The position numbers were made by a program, and so were the translations under genes. DNA of 16,167 nucleotides, taken from assembly GCA_025362765.1 (NCBI GenBank), contig JANYFI010000290.1, forward strand, positions 1-16,167. The letters are read 5' to 3'. The stretch is from Ferruginibacter sp. Its GTDB lineage: Bacteria > Bacteroidota > Bacteroidia > Chitinophagales > Chitinophagaceae. The notes below the pieces were generated by a model. The model did not search any database. It was not told where the DNA came from and saw nothing but the letters and a program-made list of their open reading frames with translations. Position 1 is the stretch's first letter. Every line of letters begins with the position of its first letter. Shown here piece after piece: positions 1 to 7,475 of this stretch.

Positions 1-858
1 CGATACTACAGTAGATGTTTGTGCCGGTTGATGTACTCCCTGAGCCACAAAATTTGTTGTTACTAAAGAGATATTTGACCCTACCGAGCCATTTGCGCCA
101 ATTACAAAATTTTGAGCCTTAATTGTTTTTGCGGTTGAAGACGTTAATGCCGTATTGATATACACAGTACCCCAATAAGAATTGAGGTCACTAATAGTAT
201 AAAGAGGGCCGTTTGTATTAAAAGTGTAGTCTACAGGGTTATCAAAAGTAGTTGTTCCGTAACCCGCTGAAATATTTGTGCCAGGCACTTCGTATGTGAG
301 ATATAAGATAGATTGATTAGGCTGACCACTTCTATCAAGGTCGTTAGAAGTTATTTCAACTCTCAGTTTTACATACAAATGCTTAATCATCCAAATATTA
401 GGGAAAGTTACGCCCCCAATAAAGTTTTTTAAATAATTTAACTCAAGATAAGGCCCCATAAAAGTCATGTCACTTTTTGTATAAACTATTTCACTATAAT
501 TAGTATTGTCATAAACCTTTTTCATATTGATGCCATCTGGCAGAATATCGCATCCAAGTTGACCAGACAGGCCAAGGTCAATAGAAAGAGCCGCATAAAT
601 TTTAGAATTAGTGGAATTAATATTTATTTTTGGATTGAAAGCAAATTTTAGATCATCTGCCAGTTGATAGGCGATTGGATTTGTTCCACTCCCATCTTCG
701 ATGCATGCCAATTCAAATTGACGCGGAGTTGTTGCTGTTTTTAACTTCGGAGTTTCCAAAAGTGCAAATGTACCCAGTGTTTCATTATAAATTGAACGCA
801 CAAATATATTGTTGAAAGAAACAAAATTAGTGGTAGCTGTTTTCTCATTATGTAAAAT
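1..858 (-). CDS. Hypothetical secreted-type protein, partial at left edge, no clear start codon
   Basis: On the minus strand one frame is open for 286 codons, from just after a TAA at 861-859 to the window edge, where it continues. The translation reads as a genuine beta-rich extracellular protein, with many Thr, Asn, Ser and Gly and phrases such as PNIWMIKHLYVKLRVEI and ILYLTYEVPGT. Its leftmost part (AKTIKAQNFVIGANGSVGS) loosely recalls coat-hanger-like stack repeats of Bacteroidota surface proteins; that is a guess. No ATG exists in this frame before 525-523, although coding character is evident well upstream of it. A GTG at 801-799 is the earliest conventional alternative. An ATG at 848-846, 17 bases after the preceding gene, lies in a different frame and encodes a hydrophobic start (MRKQLPLILFLSTIYLC) that stops after 35 codons. 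A frameshift, a 5' truncation or a non-ATG start are all possible. Function unknown. Confidence 0.6.
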   Translation of the reverse strand, partial: MLHNEKTATTNFVSFNNIFVRSIYNETLGTFALLETPKLKTATTPRQFELACIEDGSGTNPIAYQLADDLKFAFNPKININSTNSKIYAALSIDLGLSGQLGCDILPDGINMKKVYDNTNYSEIVYTKSDMTFMGPYLELNYLKNFIGGVTFPNIWMIKHLYVKLRVEITSNDLDRSGQPNQSILYLTYEVPGTNISAGYGTTTFDNPVDYTFNTNGPLYTISDLNSYWGTVYINTALTSSTAKTIKAQNFVIGANGSVGSNISLVTTNFVAQGVHQPAQTSTVVS

Positions 859-865
859 TTAAAAG

Positions 866-1216
866 TTACTGTCTATAAAAAATGTATTGAGTTGTTTTAA
901 TGGTTCTTTGAAAATCTTCTACTTGATGCGATGTTATCAGGATAAACCCCATTGCCTCCATATAATCTAAAAAAGCTAAAAAAAGTTTTGCACTTTCACT
1001 AACGTTGGATTCTTTAGGCATCCGTATATTCCGTTTTTCCAAAAAATCTTCCGTTGTATTATTTTCATAAAAAATGCAATAGCCACCAAAACTTCCACAA
1101 TCTTTATAAACGACAGCATACTCTATTTTACTTTTAATTTTCTGGCTGGTGGAATCTTGCGAAAATGCAGATACATTACAAATAAGCAAATAGAAAAATA
1201 AAATCAATTTAACCAT
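866..1216 (-). CDS. Small exported protein of unknown function
   Basis: This 116-residue protein begins with a hydrophobic signal peptide (residues 1-19, ending NVSAFSQ), so it is probably periplasmic or surface exposed. The mature part starts with a polar stretch and then YAVVYKDCGSFGGYCIFYE. A middle helix-like segment (LFLAFLDYMEAMGFILITS) precedes a C-terminal strand ending YIFYRQ. That layout, with a strand, then a 'D-Y-x-x-x-x-G-F/W-x-L-I' helix, then a strand ending in an aromatic and Arg, resembles small DUF4177-like proteins; I cannot confirm the family. It starts 22 bases after the lipoprotein gene at 1239-2021 and ends 17 bases before the next possible ATG downstream, so it looks like the middle gene of a three-gene transcript. 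Two Cys residues in CGSFGGYC could form a disulfide. Confidence 0.6.
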   Translation of the reverse strand: MVKLILFFYLLICNVSAFSQDSTSQKIKSKIEYAVVYKDCGSFGGYCIFYENNTTEDFLEKRNIRMPKESNVSESAKLFLAFLDYMEAMGFILITSHQVEDFQRTIKTTQYIFYRQ

Positions 1217-1238
1217 GTCAAGAATTTAGATTTAAAAT

Positions 1239-2021
1239 TTAATTGATCTTTTTACCTATAAATTTATGAGAGACCGCAGGTAACTGATACCCATTATCAT
1301 TAGCTAAGTAATCTATAATTAGACTTCTGTTATCATGATCAATTTTAATGATTCCACTTGGAGAATGGCATGCCTCCGAAGAAAATGTGATTTGACGATA
1401 CCCGACTTTATACTTTCCTCCAGAACATGTACCCACAAAAAAATCGCAACCTTCTACAAGATTAGAAATGTATAAATCAGTCGTTGTTATAGTTCCGTTT
1501 GGTATATCTGAACATGACCGTGCCGGATCAACTTCAATGGTGAAAACGGTTTTTGGATTCTCTTCAAGATAGCCCTGAAATTTTCCTTTCACCAAAGATT
1601 GGTCAGTAAAATACACTGTTTTAATTGACCGTTTAACTGTATCCATTCTTGGAAAACAATTAAGATTATCAGTACCCTTAACTTCTAACTCGACACTAAC
1701 CGTCGCATGCTCAGTTAGGAAAATATCAGGAAATTCTAACGAAACAGAAGGAGCAGAATAATTTCCCGCTCCTATATGCCAATTATAAGCACTAGCGGTT
1801 GAATCGGTTGCATCAAAGCGGAGAGTAGGCACACAAACTGTATCTGTGGAATAAAGTTGCCATGCAGCCGAGGTTATATAATTTTCCTGAACTAAGAATT
1901 CTGCACTGAGTTGCTTGGCCCTGTCGCAAGAGTTTTCAGTTATGTTTTTCTCCTTTTTACAGCTAAAAAATACAAAAGTAAAATTTGCAAACAATAAAAG
2001 GCCTAAGCGATTGGTTGTCAT
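1239..2021 (-). CDS. Putative lipoprotein of unknown function
   Basis: This 260-residue protein begins with a type II signal peptide. The lipobox VFFSC places the lipidated Cys at residue 21, followed by KKEKN, the typical charged tether of Bacteroidota lipoproteins. The product is therefore expected on a membrane surface. The region around residues 65-120 (SAYNWHIGAG through TVSVELEVKG) resembles a PKD/Ig-like beta-sandwich. The C-terminal half contains several Cys residues (CSDIPNG, GCDFFVGTC, EACHSPSG) that may form disulfides. It is the first gene of a short transcript with the 116-residue protein and the left-edge open frame. Behind its start lies a gene-free stretch with a decayed transposase, suggesting an accessory location. 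No enzymatic motif is visible. I do not recognise the family. Confidence 0.65.
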   Translation of the reverse strand: MTTNRLGLLLFANFTFVFFSCKKEKNITENSCDRAKQLSAEFLVQENYITSAAWQLYSTDTVCVPTLRFDATDSTASAYNWHIGAGNYSAPSVSLEFPDIFLTEHATVSVELEVKGTDNLNCFPRMDTVKRSIKTVYFTDQSLVKGKFQGYLEENPKTVFTIEVDPARSCSDIPNGTITTTDLYISNLVEGCDFFVGTCSGGKYKVGYRQITFSSEACHSPSGIIKIDHDNRSLIIDYLANDNGYQLPAVSHKFIGKKIN

Positions 2022-2184
2022 AATAAGGATTAGTCCATTAATTTAGTAGAGTAAACCTACGTTCAATTTTTCGAAAAAAAAATCTTTTTTCGTTGATTAA
2101 TATTCTTTCATGATAAATTATTTAGTGCCCTATCAGTCGCAGAACTTGTCAATAAGCGAAGCCTTAGATCTTTAATTTTACTTA
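2022..2184. other. Gene-free AT-rich spacer upstream of the lipoprotein gene and the IS remnant
   Basis: No coding potential is seen. The only structure is a short AT-rich inverted repeat at 2072-2092, with 8-base arms CGAAAAAA and TTTTTTCG around a 5-base loop. It sits about 50 bases upstream of the lipoprotein start. On the minus strand a sequence TAGGTTTA (2059-2052) partly matches the Bacteroidota -7 element TAnnTTTG, but no matching -33 TTG sits at the usual spacing, so I do not call a promoter. Confidence 0.4.
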
Positions 2185-2800
2185 ATGAAAATCGGGCAGT
2201 TATTAAAGCATTCAACTCCGAAAATTTTTACTGGTCTTTTAATTGAAAGGAATGTCGATTTTCACCTAAAGAAACTATCCAGAGAAGTCATATTTAAACT
2301 GATTTAATTTTCAATGCTGGGCTTAGTCAAACTTAACCCGGTGCGTATTGAAACATAGTGCAACCAGCAAATACAATTTTTTAAGATGCCAGATATGCAC
2401 AATAAGCTCATCATATTTTGAAAAGTTGTTTGCGAAGATAATCTCTGTCTATAACAAAGAACTACAGAAGCGAGAATGTTGTCAAAACTGTTATTAACTA
2501 CTTTGGCTGGCTACCACACGTTTTCACAAAGATTGAACAACAGTAATAAAATAACCAGTAAGTGATGCGCAAAATTCCATGTCACCCCAAAAGGAAGTAT
2601 ATTTCATTAATTAAGATATTTACAGATCAATTATATGTGAGTGACAAACTTGCAATGGCCAAACTAATAAGTAATGTAGATTGTGTTGAAGCAATTTAGT
2701 AACTTTTTAAAGTGTGTTAAAATCGCATAATTGGTTTGGTAAGTCTAAAGCGATTCACAAATCTTTATAAAACCCGCCATTGATATACGAAGTAAGGTTG
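2185..2800 (+). pseudogene. Decayed IS4-like transposase remnant
   Basis: The plus strand starts with an ATG at 2185 that encodes MKIGQLLKHSTPKIF, then ERNVDFHLKKLSREVIFKL, then a TAA at 2305-2307. The same frame continues as FSMLGLVKLNPVRIET before another stop. Homology-like segments then hop frame. SSYFEKLFAKIISVYNKEL starts at 2405 in frame 2. KIFTDQLYVSDKLAMAKLI starts at 2613 in frame 3, and GLVSLKRFTNLYKT lies near 2733 in frame 3. From memory these match, in order, conserved N-terminal and central segments of a Bacteroidota IS4-family group: 'KLxGExxFKLLLFSML', 'xxFFEKLFxxxxxxY', 'FYxxQxxLSExxALxxxI' and 'FDRGLxSRxTF'. The catalytic DDE residues cannot be followed with confidence. Multiple stops and at least two frame changes show long-term decay. 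The C-terminal part and the terminal repeats are not recognisable before the next gene. Confidence 0.55.
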
Positions 2801-2937
2801 CAAAACAAAACACAATACATCCTTCAAAAGCAGTGCATTTGTTCAACTCCATTTTAAGAAGTTTTGCCCAGTTATGAACGAATTACTGCGGTAAGTTGGT
2901 TATATTGAATTACTTTGATCCAACAAAAAAAATAATC
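2801..2937. other. Gene-free spacer, possibly the worn 3' end of the IS remnant
   Basis: All frames carry stops and I see no motif that I can place with confidence. It lies between the last recognisable transposase-like segment and the stop codon of the DsbD-like gene, so it may hold the eroded transposase 3' end and right terminus, but no terminal inverted repeat was identified. Confidence 0.35.
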
Positions 2938-4965
2938 CTATAGTTGCTTTTTATAAACCTCCAACACCTTATCCAAATGTGCCGCAAATTCCCTGGCTCC
3001 TTTTGTTGGGTCATATCCGTAACCGCCCGGCACCAATAATTTGCCTTCTGCATCTACAAATACATAATTTGGTTGCCCACTGGCTTGTATCAGTTGTTGC
3101 TGCAAATCTTCATTGCGGTCGCCTACCGTTACCACCTGGCCATTCAATGCCTTGGAAAAAAACTTTTCATTGTCAGGTAATTCTTCATCATCATAATCGC
3201 TGAATAACGACACTACCACAAAGTCATTTTTCATCTTGCCAATCACATCTTTATCCGGCCAGATAGATGCTTCAAACTTGCGGCAGTTTACACACTGAAT
3301 ACCGGTAAAATCTATCATGATTGGTTTGTGCGAAACTTTTGAAGCTGCCTGTGCTTCCTTAAAATCGTAATAAATAGTGAGGTTATTTTGCTTTGCAGCC
3401 AGCGGCTCATAATTCCTCAACCGTTTAACATACTTTACAGGTGGTAAAGCCGCAAAATTACTTGAACTGTTATTGGCGGATGCGGATGATTTATCTGTTT
3501 GATTATATAAAATAAAATCCTGCGTGCCTGCTGCCGGAACAAAGGCTGATACTGCGTTTAAAGGAGCACCCCATAAACCTGGAATTAAATACACGGAAAA
3601 AGCCAGCGAAGCAATTGCCAGTAGTAACCTGGGTATAGGCACGTATTGCAGGCCCCAGTCATTTTTAGGCAATTCACTATCGTGTTTAAAAGTGAGTTTA
3701 CCCAACAAATAAAAACCAAGTAATGAAAAAATAACGACCCATAATACAATGAATACTTCCCTGTCTAAAATACGCAGGTTTTTGGCTACGTCTACATTGC
3801 TTAAAAACTTTAGCGCAAAAGCAAGTTCGACAAACCCCAACGTTACTTTCAATGCGTTTTGCCAGCCGCCGCTTTTAGTTAGTACTGTCAGTAATTTGGG
3901 GAAGAAGGCAAAAATAATAAAGGGAAAAGCCAACCCAAAACCAAAGCCAAACATACCGCTAATGGGCCCGAAATTTCCCGCCTTGCCTCCTGATAACCCG
4001 AGAATAGACGCCACGAAATTACCAGTACAACTAAACGAAACCACTACCAGCGTAAAAGCCATAAAGAAAATGCCGGGATAGCTGTTGGAGTTGCTTTTGC
4101 TATCCAGCTTGTTGGCCCAGGAAGATGGCAGGTTAATATCAAAAGCTCCTAAAAAAGACAATCCAAACACAAGAAACATTGCGAATAAAAAGAGGTTGAA
4201 TAACCAGTGCGTTGATAAATTATTCCAGAATGTTTTTGGTACTACGGACGCCAATGCGCCGATGGCGGCATAAATCAAAATTATTGACACCGCATAAAAC
4301 AATACGTTTTTTCTGCCCTGTGCAGGCGTTTTGCTTCTTTTTAAAAAGAGGCTAACCGTAACCGGCACCAGCGCATACACGCAAGGCGTAATAAAAGCCA
4401 GTAAACCAGCACCCATTCCCAGCATCAATAAAAGCGTCCAAGATTTGTCCGCAAATCCTTCTTCTTTATTGGCCACCGTAGTTGATGTCGCCACCGTATC
4501 TTCTTTGTAATCAAACTGCATAGATATCCGCTGGTCAGCCGATTCAACGCTTTCTCCCTTTTTATAATAGTAATTGATATTGCCGATAATGCGGATGCTG
4601 TCACCAGTCTGCAATTGTATGTTTTGCAGCCATTGTACAGAATCCGTATAAAATTTTATGGTGCTGTTATTTAAGGCCGCATCTTTTTCCGACTGCAGGT
4701 TTCCTTTTTCCTGTACACTGTCTGCCACATATTTTAGAATGGAGGAATCAAAGTGAATGGCAGTATTTACCGGCAAATCATCAGAGATTTTCTGAATAGA
4801 AAACAGTTTAATGCCAAGTGAAGGCTTTGCAATAATATGCAAAATAAAAGCTCCGTTGCCTCTATGTTCTTTACTAAAACTAAACTGCACAGGTTGATTT
4901 TCCTGTGCAGTAATGGTGAGTACCAAAAAGAAACTCACCAGCGACAATGCGATGTGTTTGATCAT
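2938..4965 (-). CDS. DsbD-like protein-disulfide reductase (membrane and thioredoxin domains)
   Basis: This 675-residue inner-membrane protein probably carries electrons from cytoplasmic thioredoxin to periplasmic thiols. It has a signal peptide (1-20) and an N-terminal beta domain (about 25-155). A DsbD/CcdA-type transmembrane domain (about 174-460) follows, with the paired redox cysteines C195 (FITPCVYALVP) and C313 (SFSCTGNF). A Ser/Asn-rich linker (490-505) leads to a C-terminal thioredoxin-like domain with C558-V-N-C561 and a cis-Pro segment SGQPNYVFV (P632). The order matches E. coli DsbD alpha-beta-gamma, but the N-terminal domain contains no cysteine, so it cannot do the alpha-domain chemistry. 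The gene immediately upstream supplies a free alpha-like domain with its cysteines, with 16 bases between its stop and this start, so the two are surely co-transcribed. Likely targets, inferred from the family, are cytochrome c maturation or other periplasmic oxidoreductases. Confidence 0.85.
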   Translation of the reverse strand: MIKHIALSLVSFFLVLTITAQENQPVQFSFSKEHRGNGAFILHIIAKPSLGIKLFSIQKISDDLPVNTAIHFDSSILKYVADSVQEKGNLQSEKDAALNNSTIKFYTDSVQWLQNIQLQTGDSIRIIGNINYYYKKGESVESADQRISMQFDYKEDTVATSTTVANKEEGFADKSWTLLLMLGMGAGLLAFITPCVYALVPVTVSLFLKRSKTPAQGRKNVLFYAVSIILIYAAIGALASVVPKTFWNNLSTHWLFNLFLFAMFLVFGLSFLGAFDINLPSSWANKLDSKSNSNSYPGIFFMAFTLVVVSFSCTGNFVASILGLSGGKAGNFGPISGMFGFGFGLAFPFIIFAFFPKLLTVLTKSGGWQNALKVTLGFVELAFALKFLSNVDVAKNLRILDREVFIVLWVVIFSLLGFYLLGKLTFKHDSELPKNDWGLQYVPIPRLLLAIASLAFSVYLIPGLWGAPLNAVSAFVPAAGTQDFILYNQTDKSSASANNSSSNFAALPPVKYVKRLRNYEPLAAKQNNLTIYYDFKEAQAASKVSHKPIMIDFTGIQCVNCRKFEASIWPDKDVIGKMKNDFVVVSLFSDYDDEELPDNEKFFSKALNGQVVTVGDRNEDLQQQLIQASGQPNYVFVDAEGKLLVPGGYGYDPTKGAREFAAHLDKVLEVYKKQL

Positions 4966-4981
4966 TATAAAATGTATACGT

Positions 4982-5431
4982 CTAATTTAACGCGATGTTG
5001 AAATTTTCTGTTGTGGGAGGCATGCAGGTTCTGTCGTTACATATCATCGATTCCACCGTTCCGCTGATATTTGTTTTTATCTTTCCCTTTACGGTCACTT
5101 TCTTTACAAAATCAACTTTGCCTTCAAAATACTTTACGTCTACTTTAAAATTTTTATCGAAGTATTTTATCATCTTCCCCGCTTCAGCAGGCTTGCCCGC
5201 CGGCAAAGTAACCAATGCGTTGCTGGTAAATTTAAATTCAGTGGGGATGGGTCCGCCATCAGGTGTTGTTTGAGAATATATATGCCAGCCAAGTGGTGGC
5301 GTAGCGGTCATATGTAATTCGTAAGAATTATTGGCCGCTTTTTTTGCGGTGAAACTCCAGCTGATTTTTTGTTGGGCTGTTGACACATTCAGTAAAAGCG
5401 TTAATACAAGGCCTGTAATTATTTTTTTCAT
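4982..5431 (-). CDS. Free-standing DsbD alpha-like periplasmic redox domain
   Basis: The protein is 149 residues from the chosen ATG at 5431, which opens directly into a signal peptide (MKKIITGLVLTLLLNVSTAQ). An upstream in-frame ATG at 5461 would add a polar MLHDQLKHSN that spoils the signal peptide. The mature part is one immunoglobulin-like domain with GWHIYSQTTPDGGP near residues 48-61 and the C-terminal redox pair C131-NDRT-C136 followed by MPP. These are hallmarks of the DsbD N-terminal domain (Pfam DsbD_N type), which passes electrons from the membrane reductase to periplasmic clients. In E. coli this domain is fused to DsbD; here it is a separate soluble protein encoded just before the membrane component. 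PurQ lies upstream on the same strand, with a gap of about 95 bases to this start. Confidence 0.8.
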   Translation of the reverse strand: MKKIITGLVLTLLLNVSTAQQKISWSFTAKKAANNSYELHMTATPPLGWHIYSQTTPDGGPIPTEFKFTSNALVTLPAGKPAEAGKMIKYFDKNFKVDVKYFEGKVDFVKKVTVKGKIKTNISGTVESMICNDRTCMPPTTENFNIALN

Positions 5432-5527
5432 GTTGCTGTGTTTTAACTGGTCGTGTAACAAATTAACGGCGAATAAGTCTTTTGAGATGTTAAACTCTGT
5501 TAATAAGCTGGGCGACTGATTTTTTAT

Positions 5528-6199
5528 TTAGTTGATGCCAAACAAATGTGCAAACACTTTTCGTCCATCTTCATTTCCCAATGCATTGCTGCAGGCTCTT
5601 TCAGGATGCGGCATCATGCCAAAAACATTTCTTTCCCTGTTGCAAATGCCCGCAATATTATGTATGGCGCCGTTGGGATTGGCCTCGCTGTTTACGGTAC
5701 ATTTATCATCACAATACCTGTAAATAATCTGGCGGTGCATTTCAAGTTCTTCCAGCGTATGTTCATCTGCAAAATATCTTCCTTCACCATGCGCCACCGG
5801 AATTTTAAGTGCTTCACAATTTTCAGCTGCGGCCTCTTTTATAAAAACATTTTTGCACACAAATTGTTGATGGCCGTTGCGCAATAATATCCCCGGTAAC
5901 AAACCGCTCTCGCATAAAATCTGAAATCCATTGCAAATACCCAGCACTTTTCCGCCTTTATTAGCAAATTCAATTACACTTTGCATCATGGGACTAAATT
6001 TGGCAATGGCGCCACAACGCAGGTAATCACCAAAACTAAAACCGCCGGGCAATACAATGCAATCATCGGTAGTAAACATGCTGATGTCTTTGTCTTTATG
6101 CCAAAGTTCCACCACTTCCTGCTTCAGGTCATTCCTAAGGGTTTCTATCATATCCCTGTCGCAATTGCTGCCGGGAAAAATTACTACGCCAAATTTCAT
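5528..6199 (-). CDS. purQ: Phosphoribosylformylglycinamidine synthase subunit PurQ (glutaminase)
   Basis: This 223-residue cytoplasmic class I glutamine amidotransferase supplies ammonia to PurL for the conversion of FGAR to FGAM in de novo purine synthesis. The N-terminus [16 protein letters not shown] is diagnostic of PurQ. The nucleophile is C89 in GICNGFQ, with the catalytic pair H198 and E200 in MMPHPERA. The conserved [16 protein letters not shown] (51-66) shapes the active-site region. Length is normal for stand-alone PurQ. Its presence implies the split PurS/PurQ/PurL enzyme rather than the single long PurL. No purS or purL is adjacent, so the purine genes are dispersed here. It lies between a DUF6427-type membrane protein gene upstream and the DsbD-alpha gene downstream, all on the same strand. 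Confidence 0.95.
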   Translation of the reverse strand: MKFGVVIFPGSNCDRDMIETLRNDLKQEVVELWHKDKDISMFTTDDCIVLPGGFSFGDYLRCGAIAKFSPMMQSVIEFANKGGKVLGICNGFQILCESGLLPGILLRNGHQQFVCKNVFIKEAAAENCEALKIPVAHGEGRYFADEHTLEELEMHRQIIYRYCDDKCTVNSEANPNGAIHNIAGICNRERNVFGMMPHPERACSNALGNEDGRKVFAHLFGIN

Positions 6200-6271
6200 T
6201 TCAGTGATTTTTTATTAAATGAGCCTTTTTTCGTGTATAAAACTGTACGCAAAAGTACAATTACATTTTAA

Positions 6272-7252
6272 CTATTGTACGAAGTAGCTAAACGCAATTA
6301 CAAAACCCACCATCAGCCAATGTAACAACAGCGGGAACCATTTTTTTTCAGGGTATAAAAAAGCACTCCCTAAAAAGGCCGATAGCGGCACGGCGCACAA
6401 TATCCAGTATTCAAAACTGTGGGCTGCATTGATAAAAGGGATAAAAACAGCTACCAATAAATACAAAAAAACCAGGTTCCAGCTTTTACGGGTTTGCACC
6501 AGTTGACGCCTAAAATTTTGCTGTATATAAAAGAACCCGATTACGCTGGCAAACAACACAATTACAATGGCGGCAGACGCCCAGTAAGACTTGTAAAATA
6601 CAGGCAAGCTAACCGAGAAGCCTGGCAACTTATACCCTTTCCATTTATTGGCTAAGAAAATATATGCCAGTAAAAAATAATAGGGCGTGATAATGCCCAG
6701 GAACGCAATAAGCCATTCTGCCAGTTTAAACGGCCGGGTTACCGTAAGGCCGACAATAATTAAAATAGAAAATGCGATTGATGGAAAATAAAAAAAAGTA
6801 GCAATCCCGATAATAATACCAATATTGAACAGGGCGGATCGGGCATTTTTATTATTATACAACCCACTCATACTCGCCCAAACCCATATCAGCAACGTAT
6901 TTACAATCAGGGGTGCCGAAACAATATTCCACTCTTTAAACAGTGAAGTCACCAGCAGGTACGACATGCCTGTGAGGTAATTGGGCTTTTGCATCAGCCG
7001 CTGGTCGTTGGCAAACTTATTAAAAGTAACCGCCTGTGTGTACAACAGTATAAAACTAATAAAAGAGTAAATAACAGGAAAGCTATTACCGACAGGTGCT
7101 ATCTGCGCCAGCAAGGCTTTAAATAAAAAACCATCTGTTTGCTGCGGAACCGGAATAGTGGGATGCAAAAAAACAGGCAACTTTAACAGCAGCCCATATA
7201 CCAGTAATAAAAAAGTATTATAAGGATTGTTGGCTTTGAATGTGCCTGTCAC
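6272..7252 (-). CDS. DUF6427-type polytopic membrane protein
   Basis: The protein has about 326 residues and is almost entirely hydrophobic, with roughly nine or ten transmembrane segments. After the start comes FKANNPYNTFLLLVYGLLLKLPVFLHP, an N-terminal block I associate with the Bacteroidota-specific DUF6427 family, whose function is unknown. Further segments include a long membrane-embedded middle (SALFNIGIIIGIATFFYFPS), a charged cytoplasmic loop (FRRQLVQTRKSW) and a terminal hairpin. The start is uncertain. A GTG at 7252 gives VTGTFKANN, which fits the usual family N-terminus, whereas the ATG at 7279 would add nine residues (MQCIKLLLI). PurQ starts 72 bases downstream on the same strand, suggesting co-transcription but no obvious functional link. 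Confidence 0.7.
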   Translation of the reverse strand: MTGTFKANNPYNTFLLLVYGLLLKLPVFLHPTIPVPQQTDGFLFKALLAQIAPVGNSFPVIYSFISFILLYTQAVTFNKFANDQRLMQKPNYLTGMSYLLVTSLFKEWNIVSAPLIVNTLLIWVWASMSGLYNNKNARSALFNIGIIIGIATFFYFPSIAFSILIIVGLTVTRPFKLAEWLIAFLGIITPYYFLLAYIFLANKWKGYKLPGFSVSLPVFYKSYWASAAIVIVLFASVIGFFYIQQNFRRQLVQTRKSWNLVFLYLLVAVFIPFINAAHSFEYWILCAVPLSAFLGSAFLYPEKKWFPLLLHWLMVGFVIAFSYFVQ

Positions 7253-7356
7253 TATAAGGAGCAATTTTATGCATTGCAAAAGTGCACATTAATTATGGGT
7301 TTAAAAAATCAATCAGACTGCCAGGCAGTTGTTAACAGCACTTTGCAGAAAAATTG

Positions 7357-7387
7357 ATTACACTAATTAGGGCTAATTACACTAATT
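7357..7387. repeat. Short tandem direct repeat (ATTACACTAATT x2)
   Basis: Two identical 12-base copies, ATTACACTAATT at 7357-7368 and 7376-7387, sit with a 19-base period in the 200-base gap between two minus-strand genes. An odd palindrome ACTGCC-A-GGCAGT lies nearby at 7317-7329. The repeat resembles low-complexity 'ATTACACTAATT'-type intergenic repeats that I recall being scattered in some Bacteroidota genomes. No regulatory role is shown. Confidence 0.5.
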
Positions 7388-7475
7388 CACCCAATACTAG
7401 GATACTTTCTTTAATTGTGTATTATTATCTGGTAATAAAACCGGATTCGTTTCATCCTTCAATTAACACTATTAG

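Noticed and set aside
2072..2092. AT-rich 8-base inverted repeat considered as a terminator or IS terminus
   Set aside because: The stem is almost only A:T pairs and there is no gene ending next to it, so chance is a sufficient explanation.
3749..4081. Plus-strand 110-codon open frame antisense to the DsbD-like gene, with similar ones at 2979-3203, 3524-3712 and 4085-4273
   Set aside because: The opposite strand encodes a complete DsbD-like protein with all expected motifs; these frames read as Pro/Lys/Ser-rich shadow sequence with no recognisable domain.
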